Source: Hyphomonas sp. (GTDB lineage: Bacteria > Pseudomonadota > Alphaproteobacteria > Caulobacterales > Hyphomonadaceae). From it: a stretch of DNA of 64,000 nt. The stretch spans positions 283,672 through 347,671 of the forward strand of contig VMTE01000022.1 of the NCBI GenBank assembly GCA_013791775.1. Reading direction: 5' to 3'. This document shows positions 9,615 through 18,333 of this stretch, piece by piece. Below the pieces are notes generated by a model, which saw only the letters and a program-made list of their open reading frames with translations, was not told the origin of the DNA and searched no databases. The translations under genes were made by a program, and so were the position numbers. The first letter of the stretch is position 1; each line of letters opens with the position of its first letter.

Positions 9615-10514
9615 ATGGCGAATACGCCAACCAAAGCAGGCTCGATTGCGCTCAGTCCGGAACAGGGACTCAGCCGGTATCTCAGCGAGATCCGCAAGTT
9701 CCCGATGCTTGAGAAGAACGAGGAATTCATGCTTGCGCGCCAATGGCGCGACCAGGAAGATACCGAGGCCGCCGAACGGATGGTCACCTCGCACCTGCGC
9801 CTCGTGGCGAAGATTGCGATGGGTTATCGCGGCTATGGCCTGCCGATGGCGGAAGTGATCTCCGAGGGCAATGTCGGCCTGATGCAAGCGGTGAAGAAAT
9901 TCGACCCCGAGAAGGGTTTCCGCCTCGCGACCTATGCGATGTGGTGGATCCGCGCCGCCATTCAGGAATACATCCTGCGCAGCTGGAGCCTCGTGAAACT
10001 CGGCACCACCGCCGCGCAGAAGAAGCTGTTCTTCAATCTGCGCCGCCTGAAGGGTGAGATGAAAGCGCTGGACGAGGGCGACCTGCGCCCCGAACAGGCC
10101 CAACTCATCGCCGAGAAGCTGAACGTCACCGAAGCCGAAGTCTACTCGATGAACGGGCGGATGTCGGGCTCCGACGCCTCGCTCAACGTGCCGATGGGCC
10201 AGGACGGCGACATGGAGTGGCAGGACTGGCTGGCCGACGACGAACCCGGCACGGCAGAGACCTTCGCCAATCGCCAGGAACTCGACTCGCGGATGGAACT
10301 GCTGACCCGTGCGATGGAGGACCTGTCCGAGCGCGAGCGCCACATCCTGACCGAGCGCCGCCTCATCGACGAGCCGAAGACGCTGGAAGAGCTTTCCGAC
10401 CAGTACAATGTCAGCCGCGAACGCATCCGCCAGATCGAGGTGCGCGCCTTCGAGAAGCTGCAGAAGGCGATGAAACGCATGGCCAAGGAACAAGGCCTGC
10501 CGGTTGGCGACTGA
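9615..10514 (+). CDS. rpoH: RNA polymerase sigma-32 (heat-shock sigma factor)
   Basis: A 299-residue group 3 sigma factor. Region 2 is intact (GNVGLMQAVKKFDPEKGFRLATYAMWWIRAAIQEY), shown here only to locate it near residues 88-120 by its FRLATYAMWWIR core. The RpoH-box-like AAQKKLFFNLRR follows near residues 133-144, and region 4.2 (SRERIRQIEVRAFEKLQ) near the C-terminus. It directs RNA polymerase to heat-shock promoters. An AGGAGG-like site lies 10 bases before the ATG. About 220 bases of non-coding sequence precede it, with no feature I can name. Alphaproteobacteria often carry more than one rpoH. Confidence 0.93.
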   Translation: MANTPTKAGSIALSPEQGLSRYLSEIRKFPMLEKNEEFMLARQWRDQEDTEAAERMVTSHLRLVAKIAMGYRGYGLPMAEVISEGNVGLMQAVKKFDPEKGFRLATYAMWWIRAAIQEYILRSWSLVKLGTTAAQKKLFFNLRRLKGEMKALDEGDLRPEQAQLIAEKLNVTEAEVYSMNGRMSGSDASLNVPMGQDGDMEWQDWLADDEPGTAETFANRQELDSRMELLTRAMEDLSERERHILTERRLIDEPKTLEELSDQYNVSRERIRQIEVRAFEKLQKAMKRMAKEQGLPVGD

Positions 10515-10523
10515 GCCTCGCCG

Positions 10524-11105
10524 TCAGTTCGGTTCTTGAATTTCCGGGGGCGGTTCTTCAGCGGAACCGCCCTCTTCACTTGTGCGCCGGTCAAGTTCTT
10601 CGGCTTTTTCCAGCAGGACCGTCTGGTCGGTAAAACCCGCATTGAAGAACTGGAGTTTCCAGGCCTCATCCTCGCGCACCCAGCGCACTTCAATTACCAC
10701 CGGCGATCGCTCTGCCGTTGCGGTCATCGAACAATTTCCGAACGTCCCGGATTGAACCGGATCGGTGTTCGCGGCGCTGACGACTTGGCAAACAGCATCG
10801 GAAAAACCCGAAACGCGACCGAACTGCTTTATGTACCGGTTGGTCGTATCGACGGCTTCCTGCGTCACGCCAGCGCGTCTGGCATAAACCGGATCGTCCG
10901 CCGAAGGCAGCCCGTCCTTCATGGCGCTGCGGACAAGGTCTTCGGTCGCCTCGGCGCGGGCGCTCACGGCTGCAAACAGGTCCATGCCGCCCTTGATGCA
11001 GGTGCCGAGCAGAACTGCGATGAGGAGCAGGATTCCGGCGATCCACCATTTCCGGTGCGACTTGCGTTGTGGCGCAGCCTGCGCATATGCCGGTGTGTCA
11101 TTCAT
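10524..11105 (-). CDS. Single-pass membrane protein of unknown function
   Basis: A 193-residue protein with a basic, Pro/Gln-rich N-terminal tail, one membrane helix (about residues 22-40) and an exported domain with two Cys (CQVV and GNCSM) that could form a disulfide. The C-terminus is acidic and Pro-rich (EEPPPEIQEP). I do not recognise the family. The start at this ATG is supported by GGGGAGAG upstream; the frame stays open beyond but without a better start. It is convergent with rpoH, nine bases apart, and divergent from the rRNA methyltransferase gene. Confidence 0.7.
   Translation of the reverse strand: MNDTPAYAQAAPQRKSHRKWWIAGILLLIAVLLGTCIKGGMDLFAAVSARAEATEDLVRSAMKDGLPSADDPVYARRAGVTQEAVDTTNRYIKQFGRVSGFSDAVCQVVSAANTDPVQSGTFGNCSMTATAERSPVVIEVRWVREDEAWKLQFFNAGFTDQTVLLEKAEELDRRTSEEGGSAEEPPPEIQEPN
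10548..10572 (+). terminator. Hairpin 34 bases after rpoH, inside the opposing gene
   Basis: GGGCGGTTC pairs with GAACCGCCC across a 7-base loop, followed by TCTTCACTT. It lies within the last codons of the convergent membrane-protein gene, so the same bases would encode its C-terminal tail and may end rpoH transcription. Confidence 0.45.
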
Positions 11106-11145
11106 AGCGCTCTCCCCGCTCCCCGAACATAAAGAAGACGACCGG

Positions 11146-11955
11146 TTGAAGATTGCAACCCCGATTTCAGGTGCAGATGACCCCCGCGTCACCGCCTACG
11201 CAGCAATCCGCGAGCGCGACCTGACCAGCGGTCACGGCGCGCGCTTCATCGTGGAGGGCAAGGTGACGCTGGAGACTTTGCTCACGCGCGGGCGGTTCGA
11301 GGTCGAGAGCCTGTTCCTGTGCGAGACGCGGCTGGCGCCGCTGGCGGACTTGCTCGCGAAAGTGCCGGCCGGCGTGCCGGTCTATGTCGCGCCGCAAGGC
11401 GTGATGGACGAAGTCGCCGGCTTTCCGATGCACCGGGGTGTTCTTGCCTGCGGGCGCAAAGGCGCGCCGCTCAGGCCGGCGGATGTTCTGTCTGCGGAGG
11501 GTCCTTCCACCGCCCTGCTGCTCTCGGGCCTCTCCAACCATGACAATGTCGGCGCCTGTTTCCGCAACGCGGCCGCGTTCGGCGCGGGCGCGGTCCTGCT
11601 GGACGCGGAGTCCTGCGATCCGCTGTATCGCAAGGCGATCCGCGTTTCCTCTGGAACAACGCTCTGGCTGCCCTTTGCGCAGAGCGGCAGCGGCGGCGGG
11701 CTGATCGAAGCCGCCGAGGCCTCCGGGCACGAGGTCTGGGCGCTGACCCCGCGCGCGGATGCCGCGCCCCTGCCCTCACTCAAGGTTCCGGAACGTTTGG
11801 CCCTGCTGCTCGGCGCCGAAGGCCCCGGCTTGCCGGCCGGACTGATCGCCCGCGCGCGGCCTGTCCGGATCCCCATGACGGACGGCTTCGACAGCGTGAA
11901 CGTGGCGACCGCTGCCGCCCTCGCCCTGTCGCACGTCTTCAACGCGCGAGGCTGA
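11146..11955 (+). CDS. TrmH/SpoU family RNA 2'-O-methyltransferase
   Basis: A 269-residue SPOUT methyltransferase. The N-terminal substrate-binding part includes FIVEGKVTLETLL. The SpoU catalytic domain carries the three signature motifs: LSGLSNHDNVGACFRNAAAFG near the middle (only its NHDNVGACFRNA core is cited as motif 1), LLLGAEGPGLP (motif 2) and RIPMTDGFDSVNVATAAAL (motif 3). It would methylate a ribose in rRNA or tRNA using S-adenosylmethionine. I chose the TTG at the first codon because homology begins there; no ATG or GTG lies close by and the longer frame runs into the divergent gene. Confidence 0.82.
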   Translation: MKIATPISGADDPRVTAYAAIRERDLTSGHGARFIVEGKVTLETLLTRGRFEVESLFLCETRLAPLADLLAKVPAGVPVYVAPQGVMDEVAGFPMHRGVLACGRKGAPLRPADVLSAEGPSTALLLSGLSNHDNVGACFRNAAAFGAGAVLLDAESCDPLYRKAIRVSSGTTLWLPFAQSGSGGGLIEAAEASGHEVWALTPRADAAPLPSLKVPERLALLLGAEGPGLPAGLIARARPVRIPMTDGFDSVNVATAAALALSHVFNARG

Positions 11956-11969
11956 CCCGGAAAAGAAAA

Positions 11970-11993
11970 CGCCCTCTCCGTGAGGAGAGGGCG
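11970..11993 (-). terminator. Intrinsic terminator of the cys operon
   Basis: CGCCCTCTCC and GGAGAGGGCG form a perfect 10-bp stem with a 4-base loop. On the minus strand it is followed by TTTTCTTTT, the classic form, 40 bases after the cysH stop. Confidence 0.88.
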
Positions 11994-12032
11994 GCCGGGT
12001 ATGTGCGGTGTGATGCCCCCGGGAAACTGGTT

Positions 12033-12776
12033 CTAGAACACCCGCGGGCGTTCGTTGCGCTCGACGTGAAGGCCGCACTCGGTCTTGTCCTGACCGGCCC
12101 AGCGGCCCGCGCGCGGATTGTCCGGATCGTCGGCGGGCTGGGTGCACGGCCAACAACCGATCGACGGGTATCCCTGCGCCACAAGCGGATGGCGCGGGAG
12201 GCCCCGCTGCTCCATGAACAGGTCGACATCGTCCTGGTTCCAGCCCGCGAGCGGGTTCACCTTGTAGCGGCCAGCGGCAAACTCGAACACCGGCAGGCTC
12301 ATCCGGGCACCGCCATGGAACCGTTTGCGGCCCGTGATCCAGGCCGAGAAACCTTCCAGGGCCGGCTCCAGCGGGCGAACCTTGCGCAAGTCGCAGCAGG
12401 CATCCGGATTGGAATTCCACAGCGTGTTCTTCGGATCGTCGAGCCGGCGCTCGCCTTCATTCGGCGCCAGCGTGCGCACGCCGGTCAGGCCGAGCCGGTC
12501 GATGATCTCGTCGCGGTAGTCCAGCGTCTGGGGAAAATGCATCCCGGTATCGATGAACTGGATCGGCAGCGACGGATCAACATCCGCGATCAGCGCCAGC
12601 ATCACCGCGCTTTCGGCGCCGAAGCTCGACACATAGGTGAGGTCCCCGGCCCATTCGCGCACGATGGCCGCACGCAGGATCGTCTGGGCCGACGCATGAC
12701 GCAGCTCGCCGTTGAGGCGGGCCAACCGAACGGACGGGTCCGCCTGCGGGCTTTCGATCAGGCTGTCGAAGGGCAT
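12033..12776 (-). CDS. cysH: Phosphoadenylyl/adenylyl-sulfate reductase
   Basis: A 247-residue enzyme reducing activated sulfate to sulfite. The PP-loop-like nucleotide site (SSFGAES) and the IQFIDTGMHFPQT segment are typical. Cysteines occur as CC (DACCDLRK), CxxC (GCWPC) and a late ECGLH. The CC plus CxxC pattern marks the iron-sulfur type that usually prefers APS, as opposed to the cluster-free enteric PAPS reductase; substrate choice is inferred from those cysteines. It is the last gene of the operon, six bases after the DUF934 gene, and is followed by the terminator. Confidence 0.9.
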   Translation of the reverse strand: MPFDSLIESPQADPSVRLARLNGELRHASAQTILRAAIVREWAGDLTYVSSFGAESAVMLALIADVDPSLPIQFIDTGMHFPQTLDYRDEIIDRLGLTGVRTLAPNEGERRLDDPKNTLWNSNPDACCDLRKVRPLEPALEGFSAWITGRKRFHGGARMSLPVFEFAAGRYKVNPLAGWNQDDVDLFMEQRGLPRHPLVAQGYPSIGCWPCTQPADDPDNPRAGRWAGQDKTECGLHVERNERPRVF

Positions 12777-12781
12777 AGGCC

Positions 12782-13270
12782 TCAGGCTCCGTGTCGCTTT
12801 CGGAACACCGCTGCCGGACCGGACGCTGCAGGCTGGTAGGCCTCAGTGAATTCGGCGAGCGCTTCCAGCACCTGAGATAGTCCTGCGCGGCGCGTCTCGT
12901 AAGCGTCGATGCCTGAACGGTGCATGTAGAATATCTGATCGCGCAGGACGTGGCCGACCGCGCGCAGCTCCCCGGCATATCCGAAACGGCGGCGCAGCAG
13001 CTGTGCCTGACTGTAGCCGCGCCCGTCCGTGTAGCGCGGAAAGTCGATCTCGATAAGGCTGAGCTCGGGCAGATAAGACTCCAGCGCCGCCGGATCGTCC
13101 TCCGGGCCGAGGCGTACGCCGTCCGGCAACGGACCGTTCTCCTGCCCTTGCTTCAAGGCGAGGAACCGGCCGAGCGAGACCGAAACCTTGCCGGCATCAG
13201 GCAGGACCGCGCCGTCCGGCACGAAGCTCCAGTCATTCGCGATCTCGGCGCCGTCTTTAACCAGCGGCAT
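12782..13270 (-). CDS. DUF934 protein of the sulfite reductase operon
   Basis: A 162-residue protein matching the DUF934 family, which is almost always found beside proteobacterial cysI and cysH. Typical segments are VSLGRFLAL-like residues near 40, IDFPRYTDGRGYSQAQLLR and AVGHVLRDQIFYMHRSGIDAY. The role is not established; an accessory function for sulfite reductase is the usual inference. The start is placed at the ATG inside the end of cysI (14-base overlap), because the longer frame upstream has no similarity. Confidence 0.85.
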   Translation of the reverse strand: MPLVKDGAEIANDWSFVPDGAVLPDAGKVSVSLGRFLALKQGQENGPLPDGVRLGPEDDPAALESYLPELSLIEIDFPRYTDGRGYSQAQLLRRRFGYAGELRAVGHVLRDQIFYMHRSGIDAYETRRAGLSQVLEALAEFTEAYQPAASGPAAVFRKRHGA

Positions 13271-14915
13271 AGAGCGCCTCCTGGAAGGGCTGGTGGCCAA
13301 GGCGTTCCAGCGTGTCGATGAATTTTTCGGCCGGCGAGGTGCGCCGGGCGCGGTAGAACTCGACCACGCGGTGGATGGCGCCGGGCACGTCATCGGCTTT
13401 CAGGCCGGGCCCGACGATTTCACCCAGCGCGGCTTTCTCATCGGCGCGGCCGCCCAGGAGGATCTGGTAGAACTCCTCCCCCTTCCGGTCCACGCCAAGG
13501 ATGCCGATATGGCCGACATGATGGTGCCCGCAGGCATTGATGCAGCCCGACACGTTGATGTGCAGCTTGCCGATGTCTTCCTCATAAGCGGGATCCGCGA
13601 AGAGTTTCTGGACCTCGAGCGCCACCGGGATCGATCGGGCATTGGCGAGGTTGCAGAAATCGAGCCCCGGGCAGACGATCATGTCGGTGATCCGGCTCTC
13701 GTTGGCAGCGCCGAGACCGGCGGCGTCCAGCGCGGCATGGACAGCCGGCAGGTCGTCGAGCGCAATATGCGGCAGGATCAGGTTCTGCGCATGGCTGACA
13801 CGGATATCTCCGTACCCGTATTTTTCGGCAAGATCAGCCACGACCTCCATCTGCGTGTCCGTCGCATCACCCGGTGCCACGCCGAGCGGCTTCAGGCTGA
13901 CCGTGACCGACGCATAGCCGGGTGTCTTGTGGGGATGGAGGTTCACCCGTGCCCAGCGCGCGAAGACCGGATCGGCAGCCTTGGCCGCCTCGAACCGGTT
14001 CGAGACCTCCGGCTTCGCGCCCAGCGGCGGCGGCGCGAAATAAGCATGGATCCGCGCGATTTCTTCCGCCGGCAGGTCGATCTTCTCGTCCGGGCGCTGG
14101 GCCGCAAATTCTTCCTCGACCTGGCGGATGTATTCAGCCTCGCCAAGTTCCGAAACGAGGATCTTGATGCGCGCCTTGTATTTGTTGTCGCGCCGGCCGT
14201 AGCGGTTGTACACCCGCATGATCGCCTCGAGATAATCGAGAATGCGGGCCTCCGGCACGAACGGGTTTACCAGCGCCGCGATGTGCGGTGTGCGCCCCTG
14301 CCCGCCGCCGACATGCACTTCGAAGCCGGTTTCGCCGCCCTGCCTGCGGATATGCAGGCCGACATCGTGCACGCGGATAGCGGCGCGGTCATGCTCGGCC
14401 GCCGTCACGGCAATCTTGAACTTGCGCGGCAGGAAGGCGAATTCCGGATGGAACGTGCTCCATTGCCGGATGATCTCGCACCAGGCGCGCGGGTCGAGCA
14501 CTTCGTCTTGCGCGGCGCCGGCATAATGATCCGTGGTCGTATTTCGGATACAGTTGCCTGAGGTCTGGATGGCATGCATCTCGACCTCCGCCAGCTTTTC
14601 CAGAACGTCCGGAATGTCCTTCAGCGCCACCCAGTTGAACTGGATGTTCTGGCGCGTCGTGAAATGGCCATAGCCCTTGTCATAGTCGCGCGCGATCTCG
14701 GCGAGGCGCCGCAGCTGGCGCGGCGACAGCTGGCCGTAGGGTATCGCAATGCGCAGCATGTAGGCATGCAGCTGCAGGTACACGCCGTTTTGCAGGCGCA
14801 GCGGCTTGAACTCGTCCTCCAGCAGCTCGCCGGACAGGCGGCGCGTCACCTGTCCCCGGAACTGCGCGACGCGCTCGCGCACGATCTGCGCATCGAACTG
14901 GTCGTATCTATACAT
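13257..14915 (-). CDS. cysI: Sulfite reductase hemoprotein (siroheme/4Fe-4S)
   Basis: A 552-residue nitrite/sulfite reductase with the duplicated ferredoxin-like and siroheme domains. Motifs include GHFTTRQNIQ, TSGNCIRNTTTDH, and the cluster/siroheme cysteines in CPGLDFC and CINACGHHHVGHIG. It reduces sulfite to sulfide. The context (cysG, cysH, DUF934, DUF2849) supports sulfite rather than nitrite. No cysJ flavoprotein is present nearby, so electrons probably come from ferredoxin or another donor. The start at this ATG has GAGG six bases upstream and overlaps the GST stop by eight bases. Confidence 0.9.
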   Translation of the reverse strand: MYRYDQFDAQIVRERVAQFRGQVTRRLSGELLEDEFKPLRLQNGVYLQLHAYMLRIAIPYGQLSPRQLRRLAEIARDYDKGYGHFTTRQNIQFNWVALKDIPDVLEKLAEVEMHAIQTSGNCIRNTTTDHYAGAAQDEVLDPRAWCEIIRQWSTFHPEFAFLPRKFKIAVTAAEHDRAAIRVHDVGLHIRRQGGETGFEVHVGGGQGRTPHIAALVNPFVPEARILDYLEAIMRVYNRYGRRDNKYKARIKILVSELGEAEYIRQVEEEFAAQRPDEKIDLPAEEIARIHAYFAPPPLGAKPEVSNRFEAAKAADPVFARWARVNLHPHKTPGYASVTVSLKPLGVAPGDATDTQMEVVADLAEKYGYGDIRVSHAQNLILPHIALDDLPAVHAALDAAGLGAANESRITDMIVCPGLDFCNLANARSIPVALEVQKLFADPAYEEDIGKLHINVSGCINACGHHHVGHIGILGVDRKGEEFYQILLGGRADEKAALGEIVGPGLKADDVPGAIHRVVEFYRARRTSPAEKFIDTLERLGHQPFQEALYAAG

Positions 14916-15519
14916 GGGTTGCCTCATGAACGTGTGGCAGGCCAAGCTCGCGTTCGCAGCGCGCGACCCAGGCATGCACCGCCGGGAACTCGCCAAGATC
15001 AAAACCGCCTTCGTGCGCCAGGCGCGTATAGGCCAGCAGCGAAATGTCGGCGAGCGTCAGCGACGCACCGCCCGCAATAAAGTCGCTGGAAATCAGCGCC
15101 ATTTCCATCCGGCCGAGCGCCCGGCGCCCCTTGGCCATCAGGTCGGCATCGATCGCGTCGTCGGATTTCTTCAGATAGTGTTTCTGGAACCGGCGCACCG
15201 CGATGGTCGGCTCGTGGGAATACTGCTCCCAGAACATCCACTCGAACATCTTGGCGCGCTCGAAAGCGGCGTCCGGGATCAGGTCCGATCCTTCGGCGAG
15301 ATGCAGGATGATGGCGTTGGACTGCGACAGCGTCCGTCCGTCGTCGAACTGGATCACCGGCACCTGGCCGAATGGGTTCAGCGCGAGGAACGCATCCGTG
15401 CGCGTCTCGCCCTTCAGGATATCGATCTCGATCCATTCATGCGCAACGCCCAGACGTTCCCCCACCCATTTCACCTTCAGGCAATTGCCCGAAATGCTGT
15501 CACCGAAAATCCGGATCAT
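14908..15519 (-). CDS. Glutathione S-transferase in the sulfur operon
   Basis: A 203-residue cytosolic GST. The N-terminal thioredoxin fold has SGNC at the active-site loop, the cis-Pro element NPFGQVPV, and the glutathione-contacting SQSNAI. The C-terminal helical domain includes SLTLADISLLAYTRL with the N-capping Asp. It sits between the DUF2849 gene and cysI with overlaps on both sides, so it is made as part of sulfate assimilation. The substrate is unknown; a thiol-transfer or detoxification role tied to sulfite or sulfide is inference. Confidence 0.85.
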   Translation of the reverse strand: MIRIFGDSISGNCLKVKWVGERLGVAHEWIEIDILKGETRTDAFLALNPFGQVPVIQFDDGRTLSQSNAIILHLAEGSDLIPDAAFERAKMFEWMFWEQYSHEPTIAVRRFQKHYLKKSDDAIDADLMAKGRRALGRMEMALISSDFIAGGASLTLADISLLAYTRLAHEGGFDLGEFPAVHAWVARCERELGLPHVHEATHV

Positions 15520-15812
15520 GGCCGCGCGCCAAGTGCCGGCGCTGCACGCATCGACTCGCGCAGAGTTTCCCGGCCGGTGATTTCTCCCGTGTGCGTGACT
15601 TCCATGAAGTAGGGATCCGTGACCAGCTCTTCCTGCCGGTTGGCCGCCGCAAGGCGGGCTTCGGCCTCAGCGCCGATGAATACGCCCAGACGGCGGGCAT
15701 CTTCTGTCCACGAACCTTCGGCGGACAGCCAGACCGACCGTCCGGTGGCCGTCGCCCAGGCAGTAACGGCCTTGGGCGTTTCGGGTTTCAGCTTGGGGCG
15801 AACAGATGTCAT
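15516..15812 (-). CDS. DUF2849 protein
   Basis: A 98-residue protein of the DUF2849 family, small proteins found with alphaproteobacterial sulfite reductase genes. KAVTAWATATGRSVWL near the N-terminus and DPYFMEVTHTGE near residue 65 are recognisable. Its function is unknown. It overlaps the GST start by four bases (ATGA) and starts six bases after cysG, so it is translationally linked in the operon. Confidence 0.82.
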   Translation of the reverse strand: MTSVRPKLKPETPKAVTAWATATGRSVWLSAEGSWTEDARRLGVFIGAEAEARLAAANRQEELVTDPYFMEVTHTGEITGRETLRESMRAAPALGARP

Positions 15813-15818
15813 GGTGGG

Positions 15819-17261
15819 TTACCCTTCGATTTCCAGAGTTTCGAACCGGGACGGCCCGGCAAACTCCGGTGGCAGAAACTTGTGAAGCTGGACGCTGTCG
15901 AGCGGAAAGCCGGCGACCTCGCCGATGATCAGGAGCGCCGGCCCCCTGATCCCCTCCTCTTCGATCAGGAAGGGCAACTCCGAGAGCTCGCCGAACACGC
16001 GCACTTCGTCCGGACGCGTACCATTCTCGATGACCGCGATGGGCGTCGTCTTCGCCCGGCCGGCAGCGATCAGGCGTTCCGCGATGATCGGCGCCGTGTC
16101 CACGCCCATGAAAACAACGATGGTCTGGCCCGGGCGCGCAAGCGCGGTCCAGTCGAGATCCGGGACACCGCCGGACTTGGCGTGGCCGGTCACGAAGGTC
16201 AGCGTCTGGGCATGATCACGGTGGGTCAGCGGAATACCGGCCGAAGCGGCACATCCGAGGGCAGACGAAATGCCGGGTACCACATGCACGACAACGCCCT
16301 CGGCGCGAACGGCTTCAAGCTCCTCACCGCCACGTCCGAAAATGAATGGGTCGCCGCCCTTCAGGCGCACCACCCGCAGGCCTTCGCGGGCCGACGCCAC
16401 GAGGCGATGCTGGATCTCCATCTGCGGAACGGAATGGTCGCCCTTCGACTTGCCGACCGGCACGCGCGCTGCATCGCGGCGGACAAGGCCGAGGATTTCC
16501 GGGCTGACGAGCCGGTCATAATAGACCACATCCGCCTCCTGGATCACGCGCAGCGCTTTCAGCGTGAGGAGTTCCGGATCGCCCGGCCCTGCCCCGACAA
16601 TGTGAACCACGCCGGCCGAGCGGCCCGTGGACTTCGCCGCCGACCGCAGCAGTGCTTCGGCCTTGTCGAGATCGCCGGCATAGGCGGCTTCGGCTGCAGG
16701 CCCGGCCAGCGCTCGCTCCCAGAACAGGCGGCGGGCGGCGGTGTCGGGAATGGCGTCCGCCACGACCGGGCGAAGACGGCGGGCGAGCGCGGCGAGGTCT
16801 CCGATCCGGCTCGGCAGAAGGGCCTCAAGTTTGGCGCGGATGGTCTTCGCCAGCACCGGCGCCGCGCCGCCCGAACCGATCGCCGCAACGATCTCGTCCC
16901 GGTCGATGATCGAGGGCACGGTAAAATCACAATCTTCCGGATGGTCCACAACATTGACCGGAATACCGCGCGCGCGAACCGCGCTGAGCGCCTCGGCGCG
17001 GCGGGCTGCCTCCGGTTCGGCGATGATGGCCAGCCGGGCGCCCTCAAGCGCGCGCACGTGGGCGCTGCGGTCCACCACCGTCACGCGGCCGGCAAACTCT
17101 TCTGCCAGCGCGGACTCCGCAAATCCGCCTACGAGAACGAGGTCCGCCGGGGACGAAACCAGCAGGCGCAGCTTGCGGGCGGCTTCCTCGCCGTCCCCGA
17201 ACACCACAATACGGGCGCCGTCGAGGTTAAAAAACGCTGGAAACTGGCGCATCAGGCGCAA
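15819..17261 (-). CDS. cysG: Siroheme synthase (multifunctional)
   Basis: A 480-residue fusion. The N-terminal half is a precorrin-2 dehydrogenase/sirohydrochlorin ferrochelatase with a Rossmann turn (VVFGDGEEAARK) and a VNVVDHPEDCDFTVPS element. The C-terminal half, from about residue 220, is uroporphyrinogen-III C-methyltransferase: VGAGPGDPELLTLKA, VRLKGGDPFIFGRGGEE, VVPGISSALG. Together they make siroheme from uroporphyrinogen III for the CysI hemoprotein encoded three genes on. First gene of the operon, with GAGAG before the ATG. Confidence 0.93.
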   Translation of the reverse strand: MRLMRQFPAFFNLDGARIVVFGDGEEAARKLRLLVSSPADLVLVGGFAESALAEEFAGRVTVVDRSAHVRALEGARLAIIAEPEAARRAEALSAVRARGIPVNVVDHPEDCDFTVPSIIDRDEIVAAIGSGGAAPVLAKTIRAKLEALLPSRIGDLAALARRLRPVVADAIPDTAARRLFWERALAGPAAEAAYAGDLDKAEALLRSAAKSTGRSAGVVHIVGAGPGDPELLTLKALRVIQEADVVYYDRLVSPEILGLVRRDAARVPVGKSKGDHSVPQMEIQHRLVASAREGLRVVRLKGGDPFIFGRGGEELEAVRAEGVVVHVVPGISSALGCAASAGIPLTHRDHAQTLTFVTGHAKSGGVPDLDWTALARPGQTIVVFMGVDTAPIIAERLIAAGRAKTTPIAVIENGTRPDEVRVFGELSELPFLIEEEGIRGPALLIIGEVAGFPLDSVQLHKFLPPEFAGPSRFETLEIEG

Positions 17262-17362
17262 CTCTCTTGTTTAGCTGTTCTGGAGGGACACATACACACA
17301 ACCTCCTTGACGCCTCGGCAGCAACGGGCAACCCCTAAGGTAATCTTTTAGAGAAACTATCC
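17262..17362. promoter_or_regulatory. Divergent promoter region of the cys operon and lysR gene
   Basis: A 101-base gap between divergent starts. It holds a partial dyad, CTAAGG and CTTTTAG, close to the lysR start, which could be a LysR-type site; the match to T-N11-A is too loose to be firm. No distinct -10/-35 pair was picked. Confidence 0.35.
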
Positions 17363-18295
17363 ATGTCCGACCCATCAGATCGCTTGCCGCCCCTCAACGC
17401 CCTGCGCGCCTTCGAGGCCGCCGCCCGACGCCTGTCCTTCACACAAGCCGCCGAGGAATTGAACGTCACGCCGGGGGCCATTTCGCAGCAGATCCGCCAG
17501 CTGGAAGACTTCGCCGGTACGCCCCTGTTCAAGCGTACGGGGCGTTCCGTTCTGCTGACAGACGCCGCGCAGGCCAGCCTGCCGCTGGTCCGGGAAGCGT
17601 TCGAGCGTATTTCGGAAGCCGGACGAATCATGCAGGCCCCTGCCCGCAAGGGCCGCGTGATGGTGTCCTGCGCGCCCTCCTTTGCCGCCAAATGGCTGGC
17701 ACCACGTCTCGAAAAGTTCAACCAGACCAACGAAGGCGTCGAAGCCTGGATCTCGGCCGACATGTCGCTCACCGACTTCAACACGGCCGATGCGGACCTG
17801 GCCATCCGGTACGGGCGCGGCAACTATGAGGGCCTCAAATCCGAGAAACTGCTCGATGAAACCGTGCTGCCGGTCTGCTCGCCGCGCATGATCGAAGGGC
17901 CGGACGCGATCCGCAAACCGGAAGACCTGAAGAACCATACGCTCCTGCACGACGAGAGTTCCGAGAACGATCCGTCCTGTCCGGACTGGGCGAGCTGGCT
18001 GCGGGCGCATGGCGTCTCCGGCGTCGATGGCAGCCGGGGTCCGCGCTTCAACCAGGGTATCCTGGTGATCGAATCGGCGGCTGCAGGGCGCGGCGTTGCG
18101 CTCGCCAAGCAGGCCATCGCCGCCAATGACATTGCCGCCGGACGCCTCGTCGCGCCGTTTGCCAACGGCTCGATCCCGATTGATTTCGGCTACTGGCTGG
18201 TCTGGCCAAAAGGCCGCCACCTGACGCCGGACGTGCGCGCCTTCATCAAGTGGATCAAGGACGAAGCCGCCAGCAGCGAGATTGTCGGCGTCTAG
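17363..18295 (+). CDS. LysR family regulator, GcvA-like
   Basis: A 310-residue LTTR. The N-terminal winged HTH (LNALRAFEAAARRLSFTQAA, then LNVTPGAISQQIRQLE near residues 33-48) is typical of the GcvA/AmpR-like branch, and the effector-binding domain follows (SCAPSFAAKWLAPRL, DLAIRYGRG). It is transcribed divergently from the cysG operon, so regulation of sulfur assimilation is possible, but the subgroup also regulates glycine cleavage and beta-lactamase genes, so the target is inference. Confidence 0.85.
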   Translation: MSDPSDRLPPLNALRAFEAAARRLSFTQAAEELNVTPGAISQQIRQLEDFAGTPLFKRTGRSVLLTDAAQASLPLVREAFERISEAGRIMQAPARKGRVMVSCAPSFAAKWLAPRLEKFNQTNEGVEAWISADMSLTDFNTADADLAIRYGRGNYEGLKSEKLLDETVLPVCSPRMIEGPDAIRKPEDLKNHTLLHDESSENDPSCPDWASWLRAHGVSGVDGSRGPRFNQGILVIESAAAGRGVALAKQAIAANDIAAGRLVAPFANGSIPIDFGYWLVWPKGRHLTPDVRAFIKWIKDEAASSEIVGV

Positions 18296-18333
18296 ATCAA
18301 CCGGATGATTGTCTGAATGAGAGCCACGGGGCG

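Noticed and set aside
15372-17351. Plus-strand open frame of 659 codons opposite cysG and the GST
   Set aside because: Shadow of well-recognised genes in an overlapping operon.
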